NCBI GenBank assembly: GCA_964371945.1
Contig: CAYJPA010000021.1
Coordinates: 4,974 to 68,973 of the forward strand
Length of the DNA: 64,000 bases
Reading direction: 5' to 3'
DNA from: CAYJPA01 sp964371945
Lineage (GTDB): Bacteria; Chloroflexota; Chloroflexia; Thermomicrobiales; UBA6265
The stretch's first letter is position 1. Every line of letters starts with the position of its first letter. Below, piece by piece: positions 9,214-21,198 of the stretch. The notes below the pieces were generated by a model. That model was not told where the DNA came from. It saw only the letters and a program-made list of their open reading frames with translations, and ran no database searches. Both the position numbers and the translations under genes were made by a program.

Positions 9214-10764
9214 CTATCCCAAGTGTTTGGCGGCGACGTTGGTGGCTTTGGCGATGAAGGCGGCGACGTCGTCTTTGAGTTTGGCGAGCACCGTTTTTTC
9301 CAGATAGACCATGTGGCCGACCGGGTATTTCTCGGTTTGGAGATTGCCACGTGTGGATGCATCGACGGCAATGTGCTCTAGCGTGAAATCGGTCGCAAAA
9401 TAGGCCGTTGCGAGATCGTAGAAACCGGACGCGACGAAGAGGTTGAGATACGGATTCTTGGCGAAGGCGCTGCCGAGGGCGGCGCTGGTTTTGGAATAGC
9501 CCTCACCGGCGCTGCCCCAATCCCAGTCGAGTGAGCGCAGAATGTGATATTCGACATCGCTCTCGTACCCGAGATCGCTCCGCACGTAGTCGTTGATCGC
9601 GGAGGTGAATGGCGGGCGGATCGCGGCGAGGCTTGGATCAAAATCGGGTTGCTCGGAAACGCCGATCGCGTCGAAGCCGGTGTAGCGGCTGTCTAGCCGG
9701 CCAACCGTTTTGCCTTCTTCGCGCAGCAGTTCTTTACAGAAGCGTTGGATGTGGATCCGCACATTGCTCAGCTCGATATATTTCTGAGGAAGACCCGTAT
9801 AGCGAGCAAGTCGTTCGGCAATCGTCGTCCGCTCAGTTCCGACCAGCGCGCTGCCCTTGGCGAGCGCGACCGCGTAGTCGCCTGCTGCCCAGGTCTCCGC
9901 TTCGGCCAGTAGCGTTTTCAGCTCCATTTGCTGCAGATCGGCCGGCAATCGCTTGTGATACCAGGCGGTAGCGGCATAGGTTGGCAGATAGAGCCAGTAG
10001 GGCATGTCGTTGCCCTCGTCGAACCGGAGCGTTTGCATGTTGAGCACGCTCGAAACGAGCACGATCCCGTTGAACGCAATCCCCTTCTCGACCAAGAGGC
10101 CCGCGAGTCCGGCGGCGCGGAAAGTGCCATAACTCTCGCCGACCATGAAGAGCGGCGACGACCAGCGACGGTAACGGGATAGGTAGAGGCGGATGAATTC
10201 GCCGACCGATTCGAGATCCTTTTTCACGCCCAGGTATTGCTTTGTTAGCTCAGGCGTGGTTGCGCGGCTGTAGCCGGTATCGACCGGGTCGACGAAGACG
10301 AGATCAGTCTGTTCCAGCCAGGTTCGATCGTTCGAGATGACCTCGAATGGCGGGGGCGGCATCGCGCCGTCATCGAGCATTCGCACCCGCTTTGGTCCGA
10401 GACCACCCATATGCAGCCAAACGGAGGACGAACCGGGGCCGCCATTGAACGAGAACATAAGCGGTCGCTTGCGATCGCCCTCGGGAGAACCGAGCGTGTA
10501 CGCGGTAAAGAAGAGTCTCGCTTCGATTTCGCCCTTGTCGTTCTTGAGCGGCATCAGCCCGGAGGTCGAGTAGTACTCCAGTTCCTTGCCGCCGATGGTG
10601 ATCTTGTGAGCGGTTACAACGGGCGGGGTCTCTTCGGTATTCGGTGTTGGCTCCGCGGGCGACGCTTGTGGCTGGTCCATTGCTTCAGAGGCGCCTCCCC
10701 CTTTCGGCATGACCGAGAGCGCGAGGGAGGCGATTGGGAGCAATCCGAGGAAAAGTCGTTTCAT
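9214..10764 (-). CDS. S10 family serine carboxypeptidase
   Basis: A 516-residue exported peptidase of MEROPS family S10 (carboxypeptidase Y-like), which removes C-terminal residues at acidic pH. An N-terminal signal peptide (MKRLFLGLLPIASLALSV) and a Pro/Glu-rich linker precede the alpha/beta-hydrolase fold. Seen directly: the oxyanion-hole segment FNGGPGSSSVWLHMGGLGP near residue 105, the nucleophile elbow GESYGTFRA near 210 (catalytic Ser), a candidate Asp in ASGFYDLATAY, and the His in YPVGHMVYLEK close to the C-terminus. Length and motif order fit bacterial S10 enzymes. The gene is divergent from the ABC exporter and convergent with the SMP-30 gene. The substrate is unknown; extracellular peptide scavenging is the likely role. 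Confidence 0.92.
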   Translation of the reverse strand: MKRLFLGLLPIASLALSVMPKGGGASEAMDQPQASPAEPTPNTEETPPVVTAHKITIGGKELEYYSTSGLMPLKNDKGEIEARLFFTAYTLGSPEGDRKRPLMFSFNGGPGSSSVWLHMGGLGPKRVRMLDDGAMPPPPFEVISNDRTWLEQTDLVFVDPVDTGYSRATTPELTKQYLGVKKDLESVGEFIRLYLSRYRRWSSPLFMVGESYGTFRAAGLAGLLVEKGIAFNGIVLVSSVLNMQTLRFDEGNDMPYWLYLPTYAATAWYHKRLPADLQQMELKTLLAEAETWAAGDYAVALAKGSALVGTERTTIAERLARYTGLPQKYIELSNVRIHIQRFCKELLREEGKTVGRLDSRYTGFDAIGVSEQPDFDPSLAAIRPPFTSAINDYVRSDLGYESDVEYHILRSLDWDWGSAGEGYSKTSAALGSAFAKNPYLNLFVASGFYDLATAYFATDFTLEHIAVDASTRGNLQTEKYPVGHMVYLEKTVLAKLKDDVAAFIAKATNVAAKHLG

Positions 10765-10957
10765 TGAGACCTGTTACCTTCCTTAGGCGAACGACCCGGC
10801 AGCGAGGTCGAGCTCGATACGCCGGAGCAGTTATTGACGATGAGCCGCCGGTCGCTGTCAAGTCGCTACCGATAAACCTTCCACAATCGTCATAACCGGC
10901 GTATCATCGACCGGTTGCCGTCGCTTCTCCGCCAGACGGAACTCCCAGGTGAGGTTC

Positions 10958-11011
10958 ATGAGCGCCCGCTTTCTTCCCGATCGCAATCGAGTCTGCATGG
11001 TCGCTGCATGA
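10958..11011 (+). CDS. possible 17-codon leader ORF overlapping the ABC exporter start
   Basis: ATG at 10958 follows GAGG and opens 17 codons (MSARFLPDRNRVCMVAA) whose TGA stop overlaps the ATG at 11008 as ATGA. The exporter start itself lacks a good ribosome binding site, so translational coupling through this short frame would make sense. Chance occurrence is not excluded. Confidence 0.3.
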   Translation: MSARFLPDRNRVCMVAA

Positions 11012-12774
11012 AGATCGTTCGCCGGATCTTCAGTTATCTTCGCCCATATCCCGGCCGGGTCATCGCGATCTACCTCGCGCTTTTTGCCGCGCTCGGCATC
11101 CAACTCGCAATTCCGACCGTGCTTGGGCGGGCGATCGACGACGGCATCGTCGCCCGCGACGAGGGTTTCCTCGTTCGCGCCGCGGTGGTGATCGTCGGGC
11201 TGACGCTGCTGCAAGGCATCTTCACATTCATCCGGTCGTATCTCGTACAGGCACTGGCGGAAAAGGTTGGGTACGACCTTCGCAACGAGCTCTACGCCCA
11301 TCTTCAATCGCAGCAATTCTCCTTCTACGATCGCGCGCAGACCGGGCAGCTCATGTCCCGCGCGACCGACGACATCAACAACATCCGCGCGATGCTGGTG
11401 ATGTCGATGCGGCCGCTGGTGCTTGCGGTCGGCACCTTTTCGATCGTGACCGTGATCCTGATTCGAGCCGACGCACTGCTGTCAGCGGTGGCGCTGATTC
11501 CGATGCCCTTCCTTATCTGGTACTCGATTCGTTACGGCGTTGCGTTGCGTCCAATGTTTCAGAAAGTGCAACAGCAATTCGGGGCGATGACATCCGCGCT
11601 TCAAGAGAATGTCTCCGGCAGCCGGGTTGTGCGAGCCTTCGCGCAGGAGCGCGCCGAAAATGAGCGATTCGAATCGGAATTGCAGGAGCTGTTCGAGCGG
11701 AACATGCACGCTTCGAAGAGCTGGGCATTTGCCTATCCATTGACGCTTGCCCTTTCCGGCCTCGGGCTTTGCGCGGTGCTCTGGCTGGGTGGTCACCGGG
11801 TGATCTCCGGCAGCATGACGATCGGCACCTTTGTCGCGTTCAACCGCTATATGACGCTACTCAATGAGCCAGTGCGCTGGCTTGGACTGGTCGTTAACCG
11901 AATCGCGCGCGCGGTCGCTTCCGGCGAGCGGATTTTCGACACGCTCGATACCAAACCAACGATCCAGAACAGACCCGATGCGATCGATCTCCGTCCGATG
12001 CGCGGCGAAGTCATCTTCGAGGATGTTTCGTTCACCTATGTAGGAACAAGACAGAAGGCGCTCGATGCAGTGTCATTCACCGCCGAACCGGGGACGGTGA
12101 CCGCGCTCGTCGGCCCGACCGGCGCCGGCAAGACGACCATCATCAACTTGATCCCACGCTTCTATGAGACGACCAACGGACGGGTTCTTGTCGACGGTCA
12201 CAACGTTCGCGAACTGACGCTGGAGTCGCTACGAAGCCAGATCGGGATCGTGCTCCAAGAAACATTTCTCTTTTCGGTCGCGATTCGCGACAACATCGCG
12301 TACGGGCAACCCGATGCTGCAATCGACGACGTGATCGCGGCCGCGAAAGCTGCCCGCGCCCACGAATTCATTTCGGCGATGCCGCAGGGTTATGACACGG
12401 AGGTCGGCGAGCGCGGCGTCACGCTCTCCGGCGGTCAAAAGCAGCGGATCGCGATTGCGCGGGCGCTGTTGCTCAATCCGCGAATCCTGATCCTCGACGA
12501 CGCGACCTCGAGCGTCGATACCGAAACCGAGCACGACATCCAGTCGGCACTACGGGTGTTGATGACCGGCCGGACGTCGATCGTGATCGCCCAGCGGATC
12601 GCGACGGTCGAGCACGCCGATCAGATCCTGGTGTTCGATCGAGGCAGGATCGTCGACCGCGGCGCCCATCTCGAACTCCTGCAACGATCCGGGTTTTATC
12701 GCGATCTGTACGAGCTTCAAATGCAGACGACTGCTGAAGCGGCGCCGGCGATCGAAGGGAGCGGATCGGCATGA
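11008..12774 (+). CDS. ABC exporter subunit with degenerate catalytic site (TM287-like)
   Basis: A 588-residue half-transporter: six membrane helices in about 1-310, then a nucleotide-binding domain with Walker A GPTGAGKTT near 369, a canonical LSGGQ signature near 473 and Walker B LILDDATSS. The residue after the Walker B Asp is Asp instead of the catalytic Glu, and the switch-loop His is Gln (IAQRI). These changes mark the degenerate half of heterodimeric exporters such as TM287/288 or BmrCD. The ATG at 11008 is chosen because KIVRRIFSYLRPY is the usual N-terminus; a short coupled frame lies before it. The stop overlaps the next gene by 4 nt, so the two are co-translated. It probably exports drugs, lipids or peptides. 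Confidence 0.93.
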   Translation: MKIVRRIFSYLRPYPGRVIAIYLALFAALGIQLAIPTVLGRAIDDGIVARDEGFLVRAAVVIVGLTLLQGIFTFIRSYLVQALAEKVGYDLRNELYAHLQSQQFSFYDRAQTGQLMSRATDDINNIRAMLVMSMRPLVLAVGTFSIVTVILIRADALLSAVALIPMPFLIWYSIRYGVALRPMFQKVQQQFGAMTSALQENVSGSRVVRAFAQERAENERFESELQELFERNMHASKSWAFAYPLTLALSGLGLCAVLWLGGHRVISGSMTIGTFVAFNRYMTLLNEPVRWLGLVVNRIARAVASGERIFDTLDTKPTIQNRPDAIDLRPMRGEVIFEDVSFTYVGTRQKALDAVSFTAEPGTVTALVGPTGAGKTTIINLIPRFYETTNGRVLVDGHNVRELTLESLRSQIGIVLQETFLFSVAIRDNIAYGQPDAAIDDVIAAAKAARAHEFISAMPQGYDTEVGERGVTLSGGQKQRIAIARALLLNPRILILDDATSSVDTETEHDIQSALRVLMTGRTSIVIAQRIATVEHADQILVFDRGRIVDRGAHLELLQRSGFYRDLYELQMQTTAEAAPAIEGSGSA

Positions 12775-14552
12775 TGGCCCAGGTCGATCCCGACGATCTC
12801 CTTGGCAAGGCGTACGATCCTCAGATCGTGCGGCGTCTCGGGGCGTTCGTGGTGCCATATCGCCGGCGAGCGATCTTGACACTGCTGTTGCTGGTCGTTG
12901 TGACGGCCACAGATCTCCTCCTGCCGAAACTCTTCAGTATCGCGATCGACGAGGTCACCGGTAAGAAGCGAGGCAGCCGGGTCGATCTGCTCGGTGTGAT
13001 GTTCCTCGCTCTGTTGACAATCCGGTTCTTCGCGACCTGGGCGGAGTTCTATCTGATCTCCTGGTTGGGCAATCGCGTCGTGTTCGATCTGCGCAATCGC
13101 ATGTTCCGCCATCTGCAAACGCTGAGTGTTGGGTACGTCGACCGCCGCGGTGTCGGTTCGATCATGAGCCGCTTGCAGAATGATGTCGGGGTTATCAACG
13201 AGTTCTTCGGCGAGGGGATTACCGGCGTCTTCAGCAACACGCTGATCCTGGTCGGCATCGTTATCGTGATGCTCTGGACGGACTGGAAGTTGGCGCTGGT
13301 TTCGTTCGTCGTGCTGCCGATCATGATCTTCATTATGAAGTTGTGGCGGAGAGGCGCGATCGAAACCTACCGCTCGACCAGGCGGACGATCGCGATCGTC
13401 AACGCAAATCTCGCCGAGAGCATTGCCGGCATGCGGATCGTGGAGGCGTTCACACGCGAACCGGTGAACATGCGTCACTTCGACCGGATCAACCGCGACA
13501 ATCTGGATGCTTCGGTCCATGCCGCCCGGCTGTCCTCCATCCTCTTTCCAATCGTTTCGGTGGTCAATGCTGTCGCGACGGCGCTGATCATCTACATCGG
13601 CGGCAAGTTGGTCTTCAATGAAACGCTGACGATCGGCGAGCTCGTGCTCTTCATCGCACTGATCGACCGCTTTTTCGAGCCGATTCGCGATCTCAGCCAG
13701 CAATACAACGTTTTGCAGGCGGCAATGGTCGCAGGCGAGCGGATCTTCGAAGTGCTCGATGTCGAACCCGAAGTGAAGGACAAGCCGGACGCTTATGTGC
13801 TACCGGCGATCTCAGGCAAGGTCGACTACAACAAGGTGAGTTTTGGTTACGGACGGACCGAAATCCTGCACGACATCGATTTGCACGTCGAGCCGGGCGA
13901 AACGGTCGCGTTTGTCGGCGAAACCGGCGCCGGCAAGACGTCGATGATCAATCTCTTGATGCGCTTCTCGGATGTCTGGACAGGTAGCTTGACGATCGAC
14001 GGGCACGATGTGCGCGACGTGACGCAAATGTCGCTGCGCTCGCAACTCGGGATCGTGCTGCAAGATACCTTCTTGTTCGGCGGAACGGTGCGCGACAACA
14101 TCGCGTTCGCGAAACCGGGCGCAACCGCGGAAGAGGTCGAACAGGTTTCGCGCGAGGTGGGAGCGCACGAGTTCATATCAGCATTGCCGGATGGATACGA
14201 CACCGAAATTCAGGAGCGTGGATCAAGTCTTTCGGTTGGTCAGCGGCAGTTGTTGTCGTTCGCGAGAGCGTTGCTCGCCGACCCGGCGATTCTGGTGCTG
14301 GACGAAGCGACAAGCAGCGTCGACACCCAGACCGAGCAGGTTATTCAGCGCGCGTTGTTGCGATTGCTGGAGGGCCGCACTTCGTTCGTCATCGCTCACC
14401 GTTTGTCGACGATTCGGAAGGCCGACAAGGTGGTGGTGATGCACGAAGGGCGGATCGTCGAAATGGGAACGCACGATTCGCTGATGGATGAGCGCGGCTA
14501 TTACTATCGCCTCTATTCCATGCAATGGCGGACTGAAGCGGCGGCCGATTGA
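12771..14552 (+). CDS. ABC exporter subunit with catalytic Glu (TM288-like)
   Basis: A 593-residue partner half-transporter with six membrane helices (about 30-320) and a nucleotide-binding domain: Walker A GETGAGKTS near 382, Walker B LVLDEATSS with the catalytic Glu, and the switch His in IAHRL. Its signature motif is LSVGQRQLL rather than LSGGQ. Paired with the upstream subunit, it makes one fully consensus ATP site (its own Walker motifs with the partner's LSGGQ) and one degenerate site, exactly the TM287/288 arrangement. It starts within the preceding stop codon. The substrate is not readable from sequence; the nearest characterised relatives are multidrug exporters. No further genes follow in the operon. 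Confidence 0.94.
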   Translation: MMAQVDPDDLLGKAYDPQIVRRLGAFVVPYRRRAILTLLLLVVVTATDLLLPKLFSIAIDEVTGKKRGSRVDLLGVMFLALLTIRFFATWAEFYLISWLGNRVVFDLRNRMFRHLQTLSVGYVDRRGVGSIMSRLQNDVGVINEFFGEGITGVFSNTLILVGIVIVMLWTDWKLALVSFVVLPIMIFIMKLWRRGAIETYRSTRRTIAIVNANLAESIAGMRIVEAFTREPVNMRHFDRINRDNLDASVHAARLSSILFPIVSVVNAVATALIIYIGGKLVFNETLTIGELVLFIALIDRFFEPIRDLSQQYNVLQAAMVAGERIFEVLDVEPEVKDKPDAYVLPAISGKVDYNKVSFGYGRTEILHDIDLHVEPGETVAFVGETGAGKTSMINLLMRFSDVWTGSLTIDGHDVRDVTQMSLRSQLGIVLQDTFLFGGTVRDNIAFAKPGATAEEVEQVSREVGAHEFISALPDGYDTEIQERGSSLSVGQRQLLSFARALLADPAILVLDEATSSVDTQTEQVIQRALLRLLEGRTSFVIAHRLSTIRKADKVVVMHEGRIVEMGTHDSLMDERGYYYRLYSMQWRTEAAAD

Positions 14553-14866
14553 CCGCCGACCTGAGCGTTCGGTCACACAGTTCCGTTTAGTGTTCGTTGC
14601 GATCCATCCCCAGAAACACGAATGAAATCCAAAGAGCGAATCAGGCAGCACTGACTTCGGTCGACTCGAGCGCGATGTTGTTGGAGCTCAATTCTGAAGA
14701 TCACTCAATTGGTGCCACATACTCGTGACGTGGTTCGAGAGTTATGGCACGATGTGCCAATCAAAATCATGCAAATCTGACCAGGCGATTCTGCGACCGG
14801 AGTTTGAACCGTTGCGGGATTCAGTGAATCTCGCTGTGCGGGCCGCGCTACGTGAGGTGTGTTGAG
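14553..14866. other. gene-free region before the zinc peptidase
   Basis: No credible gene is seen in these 314 bp. A short dyad TGGCAC/GTGCCA occurs at 14745-14759 with a 3-nt centre and could be an operator. Its spacing does not fit a -24/-12 promoter. Confidence 0.4.
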
Positions 14867-15991
14867 ATGGTGCTTTCTGCCAGGAATGGCCGTCAGGTGG
14901 CGGTTGCGATTCTTATGGTCGCGGTAATGGCATTCGGGAACCTGGGATCGGCGGCCGCCCAGGACTCCTTCGGCTGGTATGGGCCTTATGACGACGGCTG
15001 CTACTACTGGTGGGATGGCTACCAATGGACCGGCGATGTCGATTGCGACGGCGACGGTTACGTCGATGCTCCTGCGAACACGTATGCGGCCGGTTGGTAT
15101 GGACCGTATGACGACGGTTGTTACTACTGGTGGAACGGCAATGATTGGACGACCGATGTCGATTGCGACGGCGATGGATTTACAGATACTGCCGCCACTG
15201 TCTATCCGGCCGATTGGTACGGCCCATACGACGACGGCTGCTACTACTGGTGGGACGGCACCAAGTATTCTGGCGAGCTCGATTGCGACGGCGACGGGTA
15301 CACCGACGCGACAGAAGAGACCTATCAGCCGGGCTGGTATGACCTTTACGGGGATGGATGCCTGTATTGGTTCGATGGATCTGCTTACACCGGCGATAGC
15401 GACTGCAACGGAGACGGTCTGGCTGATACCGTGCAGCGACCCGATGACATCGATACGAGCACGACTGACGACTATATCGATACGCAGTTCGACGCGATCA
15501 ACCAAATGTGGGCGGAACGCTTCAGGAATGCGGGCCTCGATTACTCAACGCCCCGGCTAGTCATCGCAACCGATCCAATCAACGTCGCCTGCACCACTGC
15601 CGACGGGGATCAACTCCTTGAAACGGAGGACTGGATTTTTTACTGCTCGGGCGATGAATCCATCTACTTCGGGCCGGGAAATCTGGAAAAAATCGTGCAG
15701 AGCGGTATTGGCGCGGTCCAGTTCACGGTCGCGCACGAGTTCGGACATCACGTGCAATCGGAGATGGATCCGTCGTTTGCGACCAACTACGGGAAGGACA
15801 CGGTCGCCTATGAGAATCAAGCCACGTGCATGGCGGGGGTTTGGTTCAACGAGCTCGATGCGCAGGGTTTGCCAAGCGATCTCAACGCCGCGATGACTTT
15901 TCTTGGCACGGCAACTGATGATGTCCACGGGAAAAGCGATGATCAAATCGCTGCTTTGCTGAAGGGGTATCACGACCCGGACGCTTGTTAA
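14867..15991 (+). CDS. secreted zinc metallopeptidase with four 40-residue aromatic/Asp repeats
   Basis: A 374-residue exported protein. ATG at 14867 has GAGGTG 7 nt upstream and begins a signal peptide ending near SAAAQD. Four tandem repeats of exactly 40 residues follow (about 36-195): each has GWYGPYDDGCYYWW, a Trp/Tyr-rich stretch and a DCDGDGYxD loop like thrombospondin type-3 or dockerin calcium loops. The C-terminal half is a peptidase domain with HEFGHH (HExxH zinc motif, two His ligands and the catalytic Glu) and, downstream, ENQATCMAGVW, matching the ExQADCxAGVW third-ligand region of the YpfJ-type neutral zinc metallopeptidase family. The repeats probably bind calcium or cell-wall polymers outside the cell. 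The combination of repeats and peptidase is not one I know. Confidence 0.85.
   Translation: MVLSARNGRQVAVAILMVAVMAFGNLGSAAAQDSFGWYGPYDDGCYYWWDGYQWTGDVDCDGDGYVDAPANTYAAGWYGPYDDGCYYWWNGNDWTTDVDCDGDGFTDTAATVYPADWYGPYDDGCYYWWDGTKYSGELDCDGDGYTDATEETYQPGWYDLYGDGCLYWFDGSAYTGDSDCNGDGLADTVQRPDDIDTSTTDDYIDTQFDAINQMWAERFRNAGLDYSTPRLVIATDPINVACTTADGDQLLETEDWIFYCSGDESIYFGPGNLEKIVQSGIGAVQFTVAHEFGHHVQSEMDPSFATNYGKDTVAYENQATCMAGVWFNELDAQGLPSDLNAAMTFLGTATDDVHGKSDDQIAALLKGYHDPDAC
14972..15451 (+). repeat. four tandem 120-bp coding repeats
   Basis: Units begin at 14972, 15092, 15212 and 15332 with an exact 120-bp period. Units 1-3 are close at DNA and protein level; unit 4 is diverged (DLYGDGCLYWF in place of GPYDDGCYYWW). 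They encode the aromatic/DxDxDG repeats of the zinc peptidase. The constant length shows in-frame duplication under selection. Confidence 0.95.
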
Positions 15992-16038
15992 GCACCAACG
16001 CGACGAATCCCGCAAGCGCTGCCGCGTTCGCCGTCAGG

Positions 16039-17661
16039 TCAGCCTGATGTGACCGGTGCCTTCGCGAAGGCCGCGCTCGCGATCTCGCGGACGCGGCGGA
16101 GATCGATCTTGCCAGTACCGATCGTGGGCAGGACGTCGATTTCGACGTAGCTGTCGGTGCCCGGTAGGTAGAGATTCGGAAGACCGTCTTCGGCCAGTTT
16201 GCGGCGAAGCTGATCGGGTGTTTGGTCGAGCCCAGTGTGTATGACGACCAATCGCTCCCCGCGGGCGGGGTCAGGCACGGAGACGACGATCAGCTTTGGA
16301 CCCCCTTCGTCGTCCGTGCCGACGATATCGACAAGCGCTTCTTCGACCGCCAGATGGCTGACCATTTCGCCGCCGATTTTGGCGAAGCGGCTCTCCCGAC
16401 CAACGATTCGGATGAAGCCTTCGTCATCGATCGTGGCCAAATCTCCCGTCATGTACCAGCCGTCACGAATGGACTTCAATGTTGCTTCCGGCTGATTGAG
16501 ATAGCCGGTCATCACGTTGGGGCCGGAAACCATGAGTATGCCTCGGCTGCCAACCGGCAGTTCCTCGCCGGTCTCCTGGTCGACCACTTTCACACGTATT
16601 CCGGGCGCGGCTTTCCCGACTGTGCCCTCCTGGGAGGACGACGATTGCTCTTGGGTCGCGCGAGTCGGTGGAATGTTCGAGGCGATCAGCGGCGATGTCT
16701 CGGTGCAGCCATAGCCTTCGACCGGCCGGATACCGAACTTTGCTGCGAACTCATCAGCCACATGTTTCGGCAAGTGCTCCCCGCCAGTGACCACGACTTC
16801 AAGCGTCTTAAATTCCTCTCGATCGCACCTCCGCGTGAAATTGCGCAGGAACATAGGGGTCGCGAGCAAAATCGTTCCCTTGCGCTCCCGGACCAGTTTC
16901 CCGATCGCCTGAGCTTCCAATGGATTGACGTGGTACGCGGCCTCTAGATCGAGCACGATCTCCGCCCAAAGCGTGACCGTAAAGCCGAAGGTGTGAAAGA
17001 ACGGAAGGATGCCGAGGATCACGTCAGGACGGCGGACATGGATGACCTGATCGATCGCTTCGATGTTCGAGCCAATGTTGCCGTAGGTGAGCACCGCGCC
17101 CTTCGGATCGCCCGTTGACCCTGACGTGAACATGACGGTCATTGGATCGCCGGTACCGGCATCGGTATGACCAAGAATTCGGGTTAACAGACCGGCTGGC
17201 AACGCGTACGCCTGGAACGCGCCAATCGCCTTGTCGATCGGGGACGCGGCGGTTCTGAAGTCCTCAAGAAAGATCAATTCGCTGTCGAGTTTGAGTTGAA
17301 CACGCTCCATGAATCGCCGGCTGGTCAAGACATGGGTGATACCGGCCTGTGCGATGCACTTGTTGAGCAATTCGGACGTGAGCGTGTAGTTGAGATTGAC
17401 CACGACGCGACAGTCGAGCGTCAGCGCAACATTGGTCACCACTGCGGCGGCCGTAGGCGGCAACAGGATCCCAACGTGCATCTCTGTCGGAGCAAGGACC
17501 TTCCGGCGAAGCAAACGCCGTAGCACAAGTGCCCTAACGAGTACCTCTCCGCCCGTCAACGTGGCACCGGTCGTGTCGGTGACTTTCGTGAGTCGGAGGC
17601 GTTTACGGCACGATCGAATCGCACTGGCAATGAACGCCGATCGCTTCGCTGTCGTATGCAC
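16039..17661 (-). CDS. AMP-forming acyl-activating enzyme (acyl-CoA/acyl-ACP synthetase-like)
   Basis: A 540-residue member of the ANL adenylating superfamily, which activates a carboxylic acid to an acyl-adenylate and passes it to CoA or a carrier protein. Visible: the phosphate-binding loop VMFTSGSTGDPKGAVLTYGN, the GYGCTETSP motif that holds AMP, the hinge region DGWYMTGDLATIDDEGFIRIVGRESRFAKIGGEMVS, and a C-terminal TIGTGKIDL with the acyl-transfer Lys. The N-terminal half resembles the synthetase part of Aas (2-acylglycerophosphoethanolamine acyltransferase/acyl-ACP synthetase). GTG at 17661 is preferred because AAAGGGG lies 7 nt upstream. It is convergent with the zinc peptidase. Long-chain fatty acids are the likely substrate; the specificity is inferred. 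Confidence 0.88.
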   Translation of the reverse strand: MHTTAKRSAFIASAIRSCRKRLRLTKVTDTTGATLTGGEVLVRALVLRRLLRRKVLAPTEMHVGILLPPTAAAVVTNVALTLDCRVVVNLNYTLTSELLNKCIAQAGITHVLTSRRFMERVQLKLDSELIFLEDFRTAASPIDKAIGAFQAYALPAGLLTRILGHTDAGTGDPMTVMFTSGSTGDPKGAVLTYGNIGSNIEAIDQVIHVRRPDVILGILPFFHTFGFTVTLWAEIVLDLEAAYHVNPLEAQAIGKLVRERKGTILLATPMFLRNFTRRCDREEFKTLEVVVTGGEHLPKHVADEFAAKFGIRPVEGYGCTETSPLIASNIPPTRATQEQSSSSQEGTVGKAAPGIRVKVVDQETGEELPVGSRGILMVSGPNVMTGYLNQPEATLKSIRDGWYMTGDLATIDDEGFIRIVGRESRFAKIGGEMVSHLAVEEALVDIVGTDDEGGPKLIVVSVPDPARGERLVVIHTGLDQTPDQLRRKLAEDGLPNLYLPGTDSYVEIDVLPTIGTGKIDLRRVREIASAAFAKAPVTSG

Positions 17662-17921
17662 GATCGAGCCCCTTTCAATATGCATCATCACCTTACTTCG
17701 TTGCTGTTACAAGCATTGCGCGGGCTGGGTTTGACCGTATCCGCGACGTTCAGTACGAAAAAGGTGCAAGTTCACCCACTGATTTCAACTCTGACCCCCG
17801 AGAGACGCGGCCGCATCCTCAAAACCACGGAATTGCAGGTCAGTTGGGACCAGATTTTTGATGATGCCTTGCTCTGGTATCCTGCCGGGCAAGCAATTGG
17901 TTCCAAAGATGAGGAGAAGAG

Positions 17922-21083
<3,162 letters not shown>

Positions 21084-21108
21084 TTGCAATCGATTCTGAA
21101 CAAGGAAC

Positions 21109-21136
21109 GGGCCCGACTGCTGCTGCTGTCGGGCCC
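21109..21136. terminator. hairpin between convergent genes
   Basis: GGGCCCGAC (21109-21117) and GTCGGGCCC (21128-21136) form a perfect 9-bp stem around a loop of CTG repeats. It lies between the converging propeller and rpoN genes and could end both transcripts. There is no T-run. Confidence 0.55.
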
Positions 21137-21198
21137 GACAACAAGCATGAGTGTACGCGTCGTGCCACGGTGGAGCGTGGATATGTCACGAAGTGCGG

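Noticed and set aside
14745..14759. TGGCAC dyad considered as a sigma-54 promoter
   Set aside because: The GG-N10-GC rule fails on both strands; kept only as a possible operator.
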